This document shows positions 34,553-47,007 of a stretch of 64,000 bases of DNA, one piece after another (within the stretch, counting starts at the first letter, position 1; the number at the start of each line of letters is the position of its first letter). The stretch spans positions 107,755,272 to 107,819,271 of the forward strand of contig CM060697.1 in NCBI GenBank assembly GCA_030686995.1, written 5' to 3'. The notes beneath the pieces are model-generated. The model saw only the letters and a program-made list of their open reading frames with translations, did no database searches and was not told where the DNA came from. This DNA comes from Artemisia argyi (taxonomy: Eukaryota > Streptophyta > Magnoliopsida > Asterales > Asteraceae). A program made the position numbers and the translations under genes.

Positions 34553-35730
34553 CACATTCTGTGAATAAACTTTCAAAACTCGGCCTTTTTGTGTACCGGG
34601 TGACCTGCTTAATCATTAACCGGTTGCTTATCCTACAAACATTTGCAGCGTTAGTCCTTTATACTAGTGACCTTAGTCCTTTTATACATTTTCGCTCCTT
34701 CTCTTACATTTTCACCCGTTTTCTTATGTTTTCGCCCGTTTTTATACGTTTTCGCACGTTTTCTTACCTTTTCGTCTGTTTTCTTACATTTTGCCCGTTT
34801 TCTTACGTTTTTGCTGTTTTCTTACTTTTTCACCCTTTTTCTTACCTTTTCACTCGTTTTTATACGTTTTGCCCGTTTTCTTACCTTTTCGCCCGTTTTC
34901 TTACGTATTCACCCGTTTTTATACGTTTTCGCCCGTTTTCTTACATTCTCATTCGTTTTCTTATGTTTTCGTCCGTTTTTATACGTTTTCACCTGCTTTT
35001 ATATGTTTTCACCCACTTTTATTCTTTTTCGCCCACTTTATATGTTTTCGCCCGTTTTCTATATGTTTTCGTTCTTTTTTATATGTTTTCATATGTTTCT
35101 TTACGTTTTCGTCTATTTTTATACATATAAAATAGGGCAAAATGTAAGAAAACAGGCGAATAGGTAAGAAAACGAGTGAAAAGGTAATAAAACGGGTAAA
35201 AACGTATAAAAACGGGCAAAAATACAAGAAAATGGGCAAAAACGTATAAAAGCGGGCGAAAATGTAAGAAAATGGGCAAAAGCGTATAAAAACGATTGAA
35301 AACTTAAGAAAACGGGCAAAAACGTATAAAAATAGGTGAAAAGGTAAGAAAACGGGCGAAAAGGTAAGAAAACTGGCGAAAACGTATAAAAGGACTGACG
35401 ATCGTTAGTATAAAGGACTAACGTTGCAATAATAAAATAAATTGTGCAATAATAAAATAAACAGTCGTTAAGAAAAGATATTTTTTTTAAAGAAAATCAA
35501 ATTTTGAGTTAATTACAAACAGTCATTAGTATAAAGGACTAACGTTGCAATAATAAATAAACGGTCGTTAATTTAACTTGCTCCACGTAGGACTTGCAGG
35601 TTTTGCAGGTCACCGGTACACATAAAGGTTGAGTTTTGAAAGTTTATTGATAGAATGTGAAAAAAAAAAGATAACTACATACAACCATAAAAAAATGACA
35701 AGTTAACTACATTTTCAAGTGATTTAACAT
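34460..35730. mobile_element. foldback element FB1 with tandem-repeat arms
   Basis: The whole segment is a giant inverted repeat. Outer arms match from about 34466 and 35725 inward (GAAAATGTAGTTA, TTTCAAAACTC, TGTGTACCGG on both sides), then GTTAGTCCTTTATAC against its complement. The inner arms are degenerate units of about 20 bp: ACGTTTTCGCCCGTTTTC-like on the left (34680-35120) and the complementary purine-rich units on the right (35135-35395). The centre is near 35128. Open frames here are a by-product of the repeat. Confidence 0.8.
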
Positions 35731-35979
35731 TGATAATAATAAATGTTTCAGTAATCATATATAGTTGTAACATTTTATATTATATTATTTATTCATGAAA
35801 TTAGATTATCTAAATATTATTCATATAGAAGTAGGGATTGGGTCTTGTGAAAACTCCTCTTAAAATAAAAAATGTAAGAATTATGTTAGTTAGAATATAT
35901 AATATGACTCGAGGTGAGTTATTTTGCATACTCTTATTTTTGTGCTTACTAAGGGATAAATCCCACCATCTATCTAGTG

Positions 35980-36211
35980 TAGGGGTGACTCGTACCGAAT
36001 TAGTGGTATCGATTTTTTTCCGAGCATAAATTAGTGGTACCGGTACCGGTACCGGAAAATCGGGTTTTTCCCTTTTTTTTGGGAATTTCTTGATGTGGTA
36101 CCGGTCCCGTACTGAATTAGTTGTCCTGATTTTTTTCACCTTATTTCGTAGTCCCGGTACTGTTACGGTTCTGGTTCGGTTCCGGGATTCGGGTCGAAAT
36201 GCTCATCCCTA
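35980..36211. mobile_element. hAT-type MITE (232 bp)
   Basis: It starts TAGGGGTGA and ends TGCTCATCCCTA, with the perfect 8-bp duplication ATCTAGTG at 35972-35979 and 36212-36219. It contains a GGTACC microsatellite near 36035. It was inserted into the left arm of FB2. Confidence 0.85.
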
Positions 36212-37010
36212 ATCTAGTGTGATATAATGGTGGAGATTAAACTAAGATTTAATATGTCAATCTAAGTCCATGTCTTTTTCTTGTCTTTTTGTCTTTCTTT
36301 TTTATTTACTTTTTTTTTTCTCGTTTTCTTACGTTTTTGTCCGTTTTTATCTGTTTCATCCGTGTTCATACGTTTTCATCCGTTTTCGCCCGTTTTCATA
36401 CGTTTTCTTACGTTTTCGTCCATTTTTCATACGTTTTCGTCCATTTTTCATACGTTTTCGTCCATTTCTCATACGTTTCATCTATTTTCGTCTGTTTTCA
36501 TACGTTTTTTTACGCTTTCATATGTTTTCGGCCATTTTCATACATATTCATCCGTTTTCTTACGTTTTTGTCCGTTTTCATACGTTTTCGTTAGTTTTTA
36601 AGTTTTCGGCCGTTTTCAGACGTTTTCATACGTTTCTGAATATCACAAGTGATATTTTGTGATATTCAAAATATCACAAGTGATTTTCAACTAATGTTTT
36701 GTAACATGAAAATCACAAGTGATATTCAGAATATCACAAGTTGAAAGCGTAAAAACACGTCTGAAAACGGACGAAAACGTATAAAAAATGGATAAAAACG
36801 AAAGAAAACGGACGAAACGTAAAAAAATGGATGAAAACGTAAGAAAGTGAAAAAAACATGAATTAAAAAAACGTGAATTTAACAAAAACATGAATTAAAA
36901 AAAAACGTGAGTTAAAAAAGACGTGAATTAAAAAAAAGTGAATAAATAAGAACGACAAAAGGACATGGACTTATGTTGACATATTAAATCTTATGTTATT
37001 TCCCACTATT
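36212..37010. mobile_element. foldback element FB2 with tandem-repeat arms
   Basis: Outer arms: AAGATTTAATATGTCAA near 36248 and its complement near 36990, continuing into AAGTCCATGTC. Inner arms: TTCATACGTTTTCGTCC-type units on the left (36310-36630) and shorter complementary units on the right (36735-36860). The centre holds several AATATCACAAGTGATATT palindromes (36640-36740). The inner unit is related to that of FB1, but the outer arms are different. The true left edge probably lies left of the hAT MITE, near 35955. Confidence 0.75.
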
Positions 37011-37831
37011 AGATAAAACTAGATGGACGATAGGGATTATGCAATAAAAATTTAGTCCTAAATGAACTTTTCTCATATGACTCATGTAATAAATAATATA
37101 CTTATGATGTGATTAAGCAATTTTTTGTTCATCAATATTTTATTTGTTGTAGATTTTTTGGGATACGATAACTTTTCTTATTTGAGTTTTCCCCATTGCA
37201 TAGTTTTATTATATATATGTCAGATTCTTTTTAATTTTTTTACATTTCTTGTTAATAAATACTTGATAGTTTTGTTCTTTTGTTTAAGTTTAATTGATCA
37301 TATTTTAGTTTTTTTAAGTTTAGTTCATCATATCTTAGTCCTTGACATATTTTAAATCTTCAATTTCTAATATTTAAACTTCTTTTTCCTTGGAAAATAT
37401 TTCTTGTATTCTTGTAATATCACAAAAGTACATAAAACATTACTATATATATTAAATGGCATCCAAAACGACGTCGCACCATCTACAGTAATCCGAGGCC
37501 CACCTTCCGCTTTTCTTAGCCTGTTTTTCTCCTTAGCCCACTGCTATCTCTGGCCCGATCCAATATGATTTCTTTCATACAAACCAACTTTGTACAGAGA
37601 TCTAGAATTCACGAGACAGTGTCACCGCCTCTGTAATTCTTATCTTGAAGCCAGCAAATATAAACTTTGATTCAAAGATCTAGAGGAACATAAGGATCTT
37701 TAATTGTTCGGGATTACCAGTCAGGTGTACAAATTGTTTGTACCGCCTAAACATTCATCGTTATCTGGTCTTTATTTGGGTTGTTTATAGGCTTATTATT
37801 AAGATTGGTACTTCCTGATTTTTTGGTTTTT

Positions 37832-37891
<60 letters not shown>

Positions 37892-38789
37892 CTTCGAGAT
37901 CTAATAGCTGATCACAAGTGTTTCGATTTTGGTGTTTTGTAGGTGCCGTGTCGGAAGATTTCTGGGAGTATGATTGGTTTAGATAAGCCGGTGTTATGGT
38001 TGTTTCTTGAGCTATGGGTTGTTGATTATATCAAGGTTTGTCAAAAACATGTTACTGTTAACATTAGCTACAAATTTATATGTCTGAACTAGATAGTTAT
38101 TGTGCGAAATGTAATGGATAAATTTATTCATTGCTTAATACAATGGTGTGATATACTGATATTACAATCAGTGACGACCTATTTATATTGTAACTTTTTT
38201 TTTTCTTCTTTTGCAAAGCAAAGATGGATGAGATTAAACTTAAACTCACTCAAAATCATGAACATGGAAAAAAAAGTAACGGAATGTAGTTTGCTAGGGA
38301 GTACTATTGTTTTTTTTTCTTTAACGAATGCAGCCTCGATTTATTTTTGTAAAAAAAAAACTTTAATCACGCTTTGTTATAACATGCAGGTCTTATTGCA
38401 AATGAGAAATGTCACGGTCGGCTTATGAAATCTGGCCTTCAAACCAGTGTTTAATTGTGTCCTGCTCATGGTGATGGCACTTTAGGAATTCCACACAAAA
38501 GAGATGATAATTATGAATGCAGAGTTATCAAGCTTCTTCTCAAACAGCAACAACGTGTAATATAATATTCCACGCCAAAGAGGTGATAATAACGTGACTC
38601 TTTCTAGATTATTCATGTTATCCAAACATTTTAATATATATTTATTTCTTCCTACATAATTGTAGGTTACTGTTACACGATGTCTGATGAGTGTGTAAAT
38701 ACTTATCATTTTTGTCTCATTTGAACTGCCAAAACATTTAAAAACACTCAAATATGCATCAAAATACTGAAAATATCCCAGGATTGTGT
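37011..38789. other. intergenic, possible exon remnant
   Basis: From about 37460 to 37760 the base composition is less AT-rich and looks like a 5' region. At 37964 a short open stretch (22 codons) ends at a possible donor (AAG/GTTTGT at about 38035). I do not recognise it. A T tract of about 52 bases lies at 37838-37889. Otherwise I see nothing. Confidence 0.35.
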
Positions 38790-41137
38790 TTTATATGTTT
38801 TAGATGCAAAATGTTTAAAAACAAATGAAAAACGAACAAAGTTTGCATAATTGGCAGTTTTAGTCCCTCAACTTTCAAAAATTGTCAAATCTAGTCCCTG
38901 GTTATTCAAAAACATGAAAAAGTCACCAGAGGACCTTTTGGAATCACAAATAAACATATTTAGTCTTTTGGTGTGAAATTTCATAAAATTACAAGTTTAG
39001 TCCCTGAACTTTGCAAAATTGACAAAAATGGTCCCTGGGATTTAAAAACTTTGAAAAAATCAATTTTTGTCCTTGTGCTACTCATCTTTGGCAGGAATGG
39101 TCCTTGGGTGAAAAGATTGGTGAAATTACATGACTGGTCCCTCAAGTTTCAAAAGATGGCAGATTTAGTCCTTGGGAATTTTAAAAGTGGAAAAATCAAC
39201 ATGGGACCCTGTACTATTCATACTTGCAGAAATTATCCTTGAAACAACTTTGGGAAATTAGCAAACCAGGTCCCTAAACTTTCAGCATTATACAACTATG
39301 GTCCTTGTTATTTTTACTAGTAATACCAACCGGACCCTTAGTATTAAAACCAACCCAATCCACAAATCCAATTCACACCCTGATCCAACACCAACACCAG
39401 GCCCATCCCCACAAGCCCAATCCAACCCCACCCTTAATATTACCTGGGTCAAACTTTGACCCTGGGTCAAACCCCAGTCAAACACAACACCACCACCCCC
39501 TTCCCTCCTTCCTCTCAACTTGCAACATCACATTACCACCCCCTCCTCCATCACATCCCACCGCCCAAGCCACTCACCACCCCACTTACCTAACAAAAGA
39601 CAACTACAATTAATGCTCCCCCCCATTGGTATAAATCAGAGCCAATTGCTCAAATTCTGTTTTGGCGCCAAAACGATCCAAGGGTCAAAGATCAATCATG
39701 AATCATCCAACGGTTGAGATTAATGGTGGGAAATAATCAGAAGCATGTGGGAGTCTCAGAAACTCAACTATATAAGACAGAAGATGCAAAGAGAAGAGTA
39801 TGTAGTCACATAGTCTTAGTTTTAAATCGAATTTGTATGAAATTAGATTCTAATCATTAGAAGTACTTCAAATAGTTTGTAATCTGTTTTCTTAAGTGTA
39901 ATTGATCCTTTCTTAATCAAAAGTTCAAGTATTTTAGTCTAAATTCTGTTTTTGCATTTTTATTTAAATTTTCTCTTTTAAGCTTTAATCATGTCCTAAA
40001 CTAGTATTCCTATTTCATAAGCTCACTTAGGTTGTTTATATCTATAACTAAACATAAAAACATAAAAAAATTAAAAAAAAATCAGAAACAAAAATACCAC
40101 AGGGCACCTTTGCATTTGACAGGAAGCTAATGGAAGTGCCATGTAATGGAAATGGCAGAAGGACTTTTACTAGCTTGCTAATAACAAGCTAGAGCTTGTA
40201 GCTGCCCATTTGGGTGCCCTTGTTTAGCTAGGGTCTCAAGTGAGTTCAAATTTTCTATTTTTCTTTGATTTTTAGTTAGTACTGTTGCATTGTTTATTTA
40301 GTGTTTATATTTGCTTATTATGTTTCCTGGGTGATTATTAGTTATAATATTGCTTATATTCAGTAGCTTTCTCATTTGCTTTTCTTTTTCTAAAAATTTC
40401 TTTTATTTTAACTATTTTTTAGCATTTGAGTGAATCTCAGTGTATTGTTGTTATAAATAGTAGTTTTGTGCTCAATTCAATTGGTGGAAGTGTATTTCAA
40501 TAATAGGGATCATATTTGTGGTTTAAATCTTTGAAATTCTTTGAAATCCACAAAAATCAGATCTAAAAGGGGTGTTTGGATCTTACTGTTTCACTGTGTT
40601 AAGAGGGGATTGGTTGATCACTTATGCTTGATACATGATCATCTAGTGCATATTAAGACAAAAAAACCATAAAAACTTGCTCTTGTCTTGCAAAAAGTCA
40701 AAACCTCTTTTAATTCATCTCAAAGTTTCACTGTGAGATTCTTAGGCTTCAAAACTCACTCATTTCAATTCATAATCAGTTGTTTTAACCATAGGATAAC
40801 TCATTTTAGCTTAAAACATTGTTTTCAGTAACTAGGATCAAATCAAATCTCATAAAAGTCAACAGAGGTGAAAACATAAAAAGTCAAAATTTCTTAAGTT
40901 TTCAGAAAAGTCATTTCTTGGGGGATTTTTCTAGAATTTTGTGGGTTGATTCAGGACTTGAAACTTTTAGAGGTTGAAATCTATCACCTAATCTACAAGA
41001 TCCCACCACCAGCTTAATTTTGTGATTTTTATTTGAGCTTATGCATCAGCTTAACTGAGGCTGCAGGGCAAGTACATGCCCTGTGCACAGGGTATTGGCC
41101 ATTTTTCTTTGGTTCTTTGTGACTGACCTAGTGGACC
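38790..41137 (+). repeat. long non-coding repeat X2, left half
   Basis: It opens with a degenerate array (38860-39320) of 30-37 bp units sharing AGTCCCTGAACTTT-like cores, matching 22640-22140 on the other strand. It continues through the promoter-like block at 39660-39775 and a region rich in AGCTT words. It ends at GGACC (41133-41137), where G1 begins. Joining 41137 to 4019 gives a sequence colinear with X1. Confidence 0.7.
39660..39775 (+). promoter_or_regulatory. X2 promoter-like block: E2F-type palindrome and TATA
   Basis: TTTTGGCGCCAAAA (about 39660-39673) is a perfect 14-base palindrome that fits an E2F site. ATCCAACGGTTGA and TGGGAA follow, then CTATATAAGA at about 39767. X1 keeps the same palindrome, the ATCCAAC and TGGGAA words and a TATA-like box in the same order, although the spacer between them has diverged. 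Confidence 0.55.
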
Positions 41138-42551
41138 TGATATGTGGGAATCGCACCAGGATTTACCTCTCAAGGGATCTTGAGAAGCTTACAATCCCCA
41201 CCAGGCAGTGTACCTGATTGTTGTAGTATAGTATAGTGACAAGTACCGGGGGATTGATCGTTCAACTTAGGAATAGGGTCGCTAGGATTAGGAAGCCCAA
41301 AAACTAGGTCTAGAGGTGAGGGATGATTCTTTTTGTATTTTTATAAAAGCAATTAAAATCTCGGGTTTTGGAAGAGTGGGCGGAATTAGTTGCTAGTCAA
41401 CTAACCCAATAACTAAGATGCAATCAAAATAAAATAACAGAAATGAAAATAAAGATAATTAAACTAGTGGTGTGAACAATGATAGGGAGAGTTGTGTGTA
41501 CTTAGATTTCATTACTCCCTAGATATCTTTTACAGGTTGATAGTTTGTTACAATTGCATGGATGACGGGTTATATTCCTTAATACCAGTCGTAGGGCCGT
41601 GTACAATATTCCCTAACTCTATAGGATCCTACTTCACTCCTATGTCGAGCCGTTAGAAGCTCCTAACATGGGATCATTAGAATTCTCCTACGCATTAAAT
41701 ACAACCAAAAATCATAGTACACCTCTGATCATGTTTCTTAAGACATTCAAGCATGTCACCAATGGAAGTCTGCCAGTTTTCTTAAGCCTAACATCGAATA
41801 CAATCATCCGTAACAACTATAAACAAACAATCAACCCATAATTAACATCTAGGTTTCACTATATCTAAGCAAACACACAAGAGATCTAGCCTAGCATGTT
41901 GAATTCAAGACAAGTGTAAGATATATTCAAGCAACACATAGACATATTGATTGAATTGAAAGAGTACTTATCTCAAATTGACATGAATGGTTTCAAAGGG
42001 TAAAAACCCTTGAAAAAGCAGTAATATTCGTGCTAGGGTTTCTCCAAAGTTACACCCTAATTCTCCCTCTTTTAATGTATAAATTTTACAGGGTGACGGT
42101 GTCAAGAAGGAATTTCTGACGCCGTCAACTCGCCGCCCATAATGATATCGGATTGCCTAGATCCAGATTTGACGCCGTCATGTACACTTCTACTCTGGGC
42201 CGTCATATGTAATTGGACCATGATGGCCTATGGTGACGCCGTCATGCCCATAGTGTAAAACTCTTTTGGATCATCACAGACTTTATCCACTTCCACCTCT
42301 TGTATTACTCTTGACGCCGTCACATGAAGACTCTTGACGCCGTCAGGTACTGTTCCTAGCAAGGAAAATTTAGACTTTACCGTTTTCTTCACTTTTATGC
42401 TCCAAAAACGTCCAAAATGCTTTCTTTTTCAGAATTCACTCCAAAAGTACCTAAAATGACAAAAGGAACGATTTAGGGCAATATTTGATCAAATAAATTC
42501 GAATCCGGGCTAAAATGACCCCCTAAAAACGGTTCATTTTTCGCCTCATCA
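41138..42551 (-). repeat. G1 3' LTR (1414 bp)
   Basis: It is bounded by TGATATGTGGGAAT (a mutated TGATGCGTGGG) and CGCCTCATCA on the plus strand, with GGACC just left (41133-41137). The same GGACC follows the G1 fragment at 4014-4018. It contains five perfect TGACGCCGTCA palindromes between 42118 and 42346. Confidence 0.8.
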
Positions 42552-44988
42552 AATACCCTTACACTTGAGATTTGCTTGTCCTCAAGCAAATGCGCTTTTA
42601 TTCTAATCAAAATACAATTTAGGGGTCATTTAACACTAATATAAAAGTAATTACAACAAATAATCGTTCCACTAAAGACCAAAGACAAGCACGGAGGTCA
42701 TATACTAGCACCTCACAAATAGTGTTTAGATACTCACATCTCTCGGGTGTAATAAGGTATATATCACAATATGGAAATGGAAAACATCTCTCACTACCTG
42801 TCATAGCAAAATAGATTACCATATGCTTGGGAAAGGATCAAACCTCCACCACATGGCGTAAGCACCTAGGATAAACTATCAAAGAGGTCTTTTAAAGGGT
42901 TATAACGTTAGGTGTAGAGATATGGAATACACGCTTTTGTTGGATAAAGGCAATCTTTACTGGTGGCAAGTTAATCATCTTGGTTACTTACATGTACAAT
43001 ATGGCGTTGCTAACCCAAGACTAGATTCGACTTAAGCTAATAAACCAAAAATAACAAAAACTTAAAACAAACAAAAAATGAAACGGGATGGTAGTCGTTT
43101 TTTTTTTTTTTTTTGGCATACACTCTTACCCTACCATCCAAAATAATACATCATAGGGAATGAACATTCCCCTTACACTTGAATTTTTACATACTTTACA
43201 ATAAACTAATCTAATGACTAGAATCAAGATAATCAAAACACTTGGAGTACTTTTAAGATTAACGCACATATGGGGGTCATAAATGATGTTCTTCCCGATT
43301 ACTCAATAACACAAGTACTTTACCCACGAGTCCCAATCGTCCCAAAACAATATGTACAAGGATATGACTCGACTTAGCAACCATGTAATCAATTAGATAA
43401 TTAACTAAGGGTTTAAACAAATAACAATAATGCACTAAAGATGAGTGCATACACGGAAGGCTAAGGCGATTTGGTTGTACATTTAAGTGGGTTGTAACAA
43501 ATTCTTCCTTTAAGTAAGATGCTTAAAGTTAGAAACGAAAAGATAGGCTCGGAGAGGGGTTTCGTGTACTAAAAATGAGTACAACGCTAAGGGTGTGGGA
43601 AAAATTAATTGACTTTTCTAGCCAAGTAATATGATTTAAATGGTCAAGCAATTATGATACGGGTTTAACACAAGGGTGATCCTAATTCCTCTTATCATGT
43701 AGTAAATCCTACTATACGAATGTAGTCTCACTAGCGGTCTCGGGATGCATCACTAACGCAAGTTCTAGAATCTAAATGCTACCGGTACACTCATAAGCAC
43801 TAATAGTAAATGATTTTCCTATCAAATCTAAAGGCGAACCTCACATATTTGTGTGGAAAATTTTTTTGAATGGTACGGTTTTGTGCTAGTCATACGACTC
43901 CTATCCATGAGACGCTTGCTAAGGCTAAAGTTTCACTCCTAAATGTTGTAAAAAAATTTAAATTTGGCGCTAAAATTACACTAACAAGTATTTCTCTTAG
44001 TTTTATTACACACCTACCATCAAACAAACAAACTCAAGTGCAAGTGTATCCTATAAGGTATCATCATTTACCCTCCCCTTACACTTAGGATGAACATTGT
44101 CCCCAATGTTCAATTAAAGAATGTAAAAGTGAAATAGGCAAAAGAATGAAATCAAATACTCCCCTGATTCGTTCGGTGTGGATAGTGTGGTAACAAGGTT
44201 AGATCTTCCTCCAAGAAAATGAAGATTCAAAGCTTCCCTTACAGAAAAATAAATCATCTTCTTGTCATATATAACCTGTTAAACCTGAGAAAACAAACAA
44301 GGCAACCTCGCATAAAATCGGCGGCAATCTATATATACTAACAAGTCCTAGAAAACAAATTAAGATATAATGCTTGTGGAATGAATGTTTGCAGATTTCC
44401 TAGAGTTTATAAAACTAAAGAATTAACAAAAACTTTAAGACTCCGTTAGAAAAACAAAACTAGCAAAATTTCCAGAATTTTACACATGACTCCGTCAGGA
44501 GTTAACTCCTGACGCCGTCAGAAGTGACCTGCAGAAATCTTTACGTTAAGTTTCTGGAAAATTTCTAGAAAAATTTATGTCCTACTTCCTGGAAAATTCA
44601 GCAAAACATCATTATGACTCGATACAAGCATTTAACTCTAACAAATACTAATACACATGTCCATTTAATATTGTGGAGAATCATGATCAATTTCGTTCTT
44701 AAAAACAAATTTGGGGTTTCCCCTTACACTTATCTTTTGTGAAATACCTTTGTATGAAGTTAAGACGAAGTTAAACGACAAAATAAAGCAGTTTCACAAT
44801 TTTATTTTGAAACATGATCTACCAACAATAAAAATAAAGCATGCATACGGAAGCAAATAACAATCAAACAAATAAAAATCACACAAAACATGGGTTGCCT
44901 CCCAAGAAGCGCTTTTCTTTATTTACTAGTCTTGTAGCTAGACTCAAGGTCATGGGCAATTACGTGACCTCATCGTTGGTCTCATTCT
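42552..44988 (-). other. G1 3' non-coding region
   Basis: No protein is supported. This 2.4-kb segment is shared with G2 (49558-51836 and 2060-2243) and G3 (55156-56417 and 60269-61381). It holds four spaced copies of CCCTTACACTT (AAGTGTAAGGG on the element strand), a T tract at about 43100, and TGACG-type motifs near 44490-44520. Nonautonomous gypsy elements often carry long non-coding regions like this. Confidence 0.6.
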
Positions 44989-45408
44989 CTAGGTCATCTC
45001 CAATCTTAGTTTTGTATTCCGGACCCGATTGTAAATGTTCTTTATAGAGACCAACCACCTTTTCTCAATTGCTCCTATAATCCTATTGGCAAATTCCTTA
45101 TCAACTTTATATTTTGGTCCTAGAGTCAAGCAATCCTTATAGAAAAGGCTTTTATTCTCCCATACATAGTCCATGCCCTTTTTCTTATCCTCTTCATTGA
45201 TGTCCTCGAAAGCACCAATGTTATCCATGTCAAATCGAGGCACAAAACGAAATTCTTTCATTCTATTAGGCATCCTATAAGTGATCCTATCAGTTCCTCT
45301 AGCAAATCGGATTGTCCCTTCTATCTCATCATATTCTAACTTGGACTCTTCAACAAATGGTTTACCAAACACAACATGGGATAAGCGACAATCAATAACA
45401 CTAGCTAG
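44989..45408 (-). pseudogene. G1 protease-region fragment
   Basis: This is a 127-codon open stretch (45372-44989), extended upstream to the G2 insertion at 45409. It begins at FGKPFVEE and continues with a TIRFARGTDRITYRMPN block that resembles the C-terminal side of the aspartic protease in plant Ty3/gypsy Gag-Pro proteins. The following Asp/Glu/Lys-rich tail is unrecognised. The N-terminal side of the domain lies at 3672-3760, separated by G2; the frame continues across that junction. No polymerase is present before the stop, so this copy was already Gag-Pro-like or deleted. Confidence 0.6.
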
Positions 45409-45413
45409 GTCTT

Positions 45414-46836
45414 TGATAAGGCGAAAAATGAACCGTTTTTAGGGGGTCATTTAAGCCCGGAATTGAATTTATTTGATCAAATATTGCCCTAAATCGTTCC
45501 TTTTGTGATTTTAGGTACTTTGGGAGTGAATTATGGAAAAGGAAGCATTTTGGACGTTTTTGGAGCATAAAAGTGAAGAAAACGGCAAAGACTTAATTTT
45601 CCATGCTGGGAACAGTACCTGACGGCGTCAAGAAGGAAAACCTGACGGCGTCAGGAGCAAAATCCATGACGACCTAGAGAAAACCTGAAGGCGTCAGAAG
45701 TAGGGCTTCAAGAGTTATTTTGGTGACGGCCTGAAGATGGATTACACGTGACGTCATCAACACCAGATCTAGGCAGTCCGAGAACTTATTTGGCGGCGAG
45801 ATGACGGCGTCAGAAATTTACTCTTGACGCCGTCACCTCACAAAATCTATATATACTTTTCTATTTTTCATTCATTAAGAGAGGAACTTGTGTGGAGAAT
45901 ACTAGGGTCGAACCTAATAAACCCTAGGTCGTCTGTAACAGTATTTTCAAGGGTTTTCACCCCTTGAAACCTTTCATGTTCAATTAAGATAAGTCCTCTT
46001 TCAATTTATTCAATATGTCTATGTGTTGTTTGAATATATCTTATGCTTGCCTTGATTATAACATGCTAGGCTAGATCTTTTGTGTGTTTGCTTAGATGTA
46101 ATGAAACCTAGATGTTAATTATAGGTTGATTGCTTGTTTATAATTGTAATGGATGAATGATTTCAATGTTAGGCTTAAGAAAACTGGCAGATCTCCATTG
46201 TGTAACTTGCTTGAACGTCTTAAGAAACATGAACTAATGTGTACTAGGTTTTTATGGTTGTATTTAATGCATGAGCGAATTCTAGTGATCCCATGTTAGG
46301 AGCTTCTTAGCCGGCTCGACATAGGAGTGAAGTAGGAGCTTATAGGATTGGGGAAGTAAGTACGCCACCCCATGAATGGTATTAAGGAATACAATCCGTC
46401 ATCCACGCAACTATAACAAGTAATTAACCTGTAAAAGATATCTAGGGAGTAGTGAAATCTAAGTAAACACCATTTTCCCACATATTTCTCACACCACTAT
46501 CTTAATTTGGTTTATTTTCATTTTTGTTATTTTATTTTGATTGCATCTTAGTTATTGGGTTAGTTGATTAGCAACTAATTCTGCCCACTCTTCCAATACC
46601 TGAGATTTTTATTTGCTTTTCTAAAATATAAAAAAATACAAAAAGAATCATCCCTCACCTCTAGACCTAGTTTTTAGGTTTTCTAATCCTAGCGACACTA
46701 TTCCTGAGTTGAACGATCAATCCCCCGGTACTTGTCACTATACTATGCTACAACGATCAGGTACACTGCCTGGTGGGGGTTGTAAGCTTCTCGAGATCCC
46801 TCGAGAGGTAAAGCCTGGTGCAATTCCCACGCATCA
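45414..46836 (+). repeat. G2 5' LTR (1423 bp)
   Basis: It is preceded by GTCTT (45409-45413), starts TGATAAGGCG and ends CACGCATCA. It pairs with 2244-3666, which has the same length and is followed by GTCTT. The TGACGSCGTCA palindromes are at the same positions, with one mutated (TGACGTCATCA near 45750). Confidence 0.9.
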
Positions 46837-46843
46837 AGTTTTT

Positions 46844-46861
46844 TGCGCCGCAGCCCGGGGA
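46844..46861 (+). other. G2 primer-binding site
   Basis: TGCGCCGCAGCCCGGGGA starts seven bases after the LTR. It resembles the tRNA-Asp-type site TGGCGCCG...GGGGA used by Athila/Tat-like gypsy elements, with changes that would weaken pairing. Confidence 0.6.
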
Positions 46862-47007
46862 ATAGTTATTGTCTAGGTTAGAATTTCTTTTTATTAGGTC
46901 TACTTGCTAGATTCCTTTCTAGTAAGATTTTATTTTTATTTTTAGGTTTTCTCTAGTCTATCTTATTTCTTTGTGCCTTTGTTCGTAACTCTTTACCATC
47001 CGACATC

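Noticed and set aside
34495..35319. Long overlapping frames up to 211 codons rich in Phe, Ser, Tyr, Arg on both strands
   Set aside because: They are produced by the 20-bp T/C-rich units of foldback FB1; all three frames stay open and the strands mirror each other.
36270..36662. Frames of 100-130 codons with SYVFVRF-type repeats
   Set aside because: Same cause in FB2; no start context, no conserved domain.
39305..39613. 102-codon Pro/His-rich frame
   Set aside because: It lies in repeat X2, is low complexity, and is not conserved in X1.
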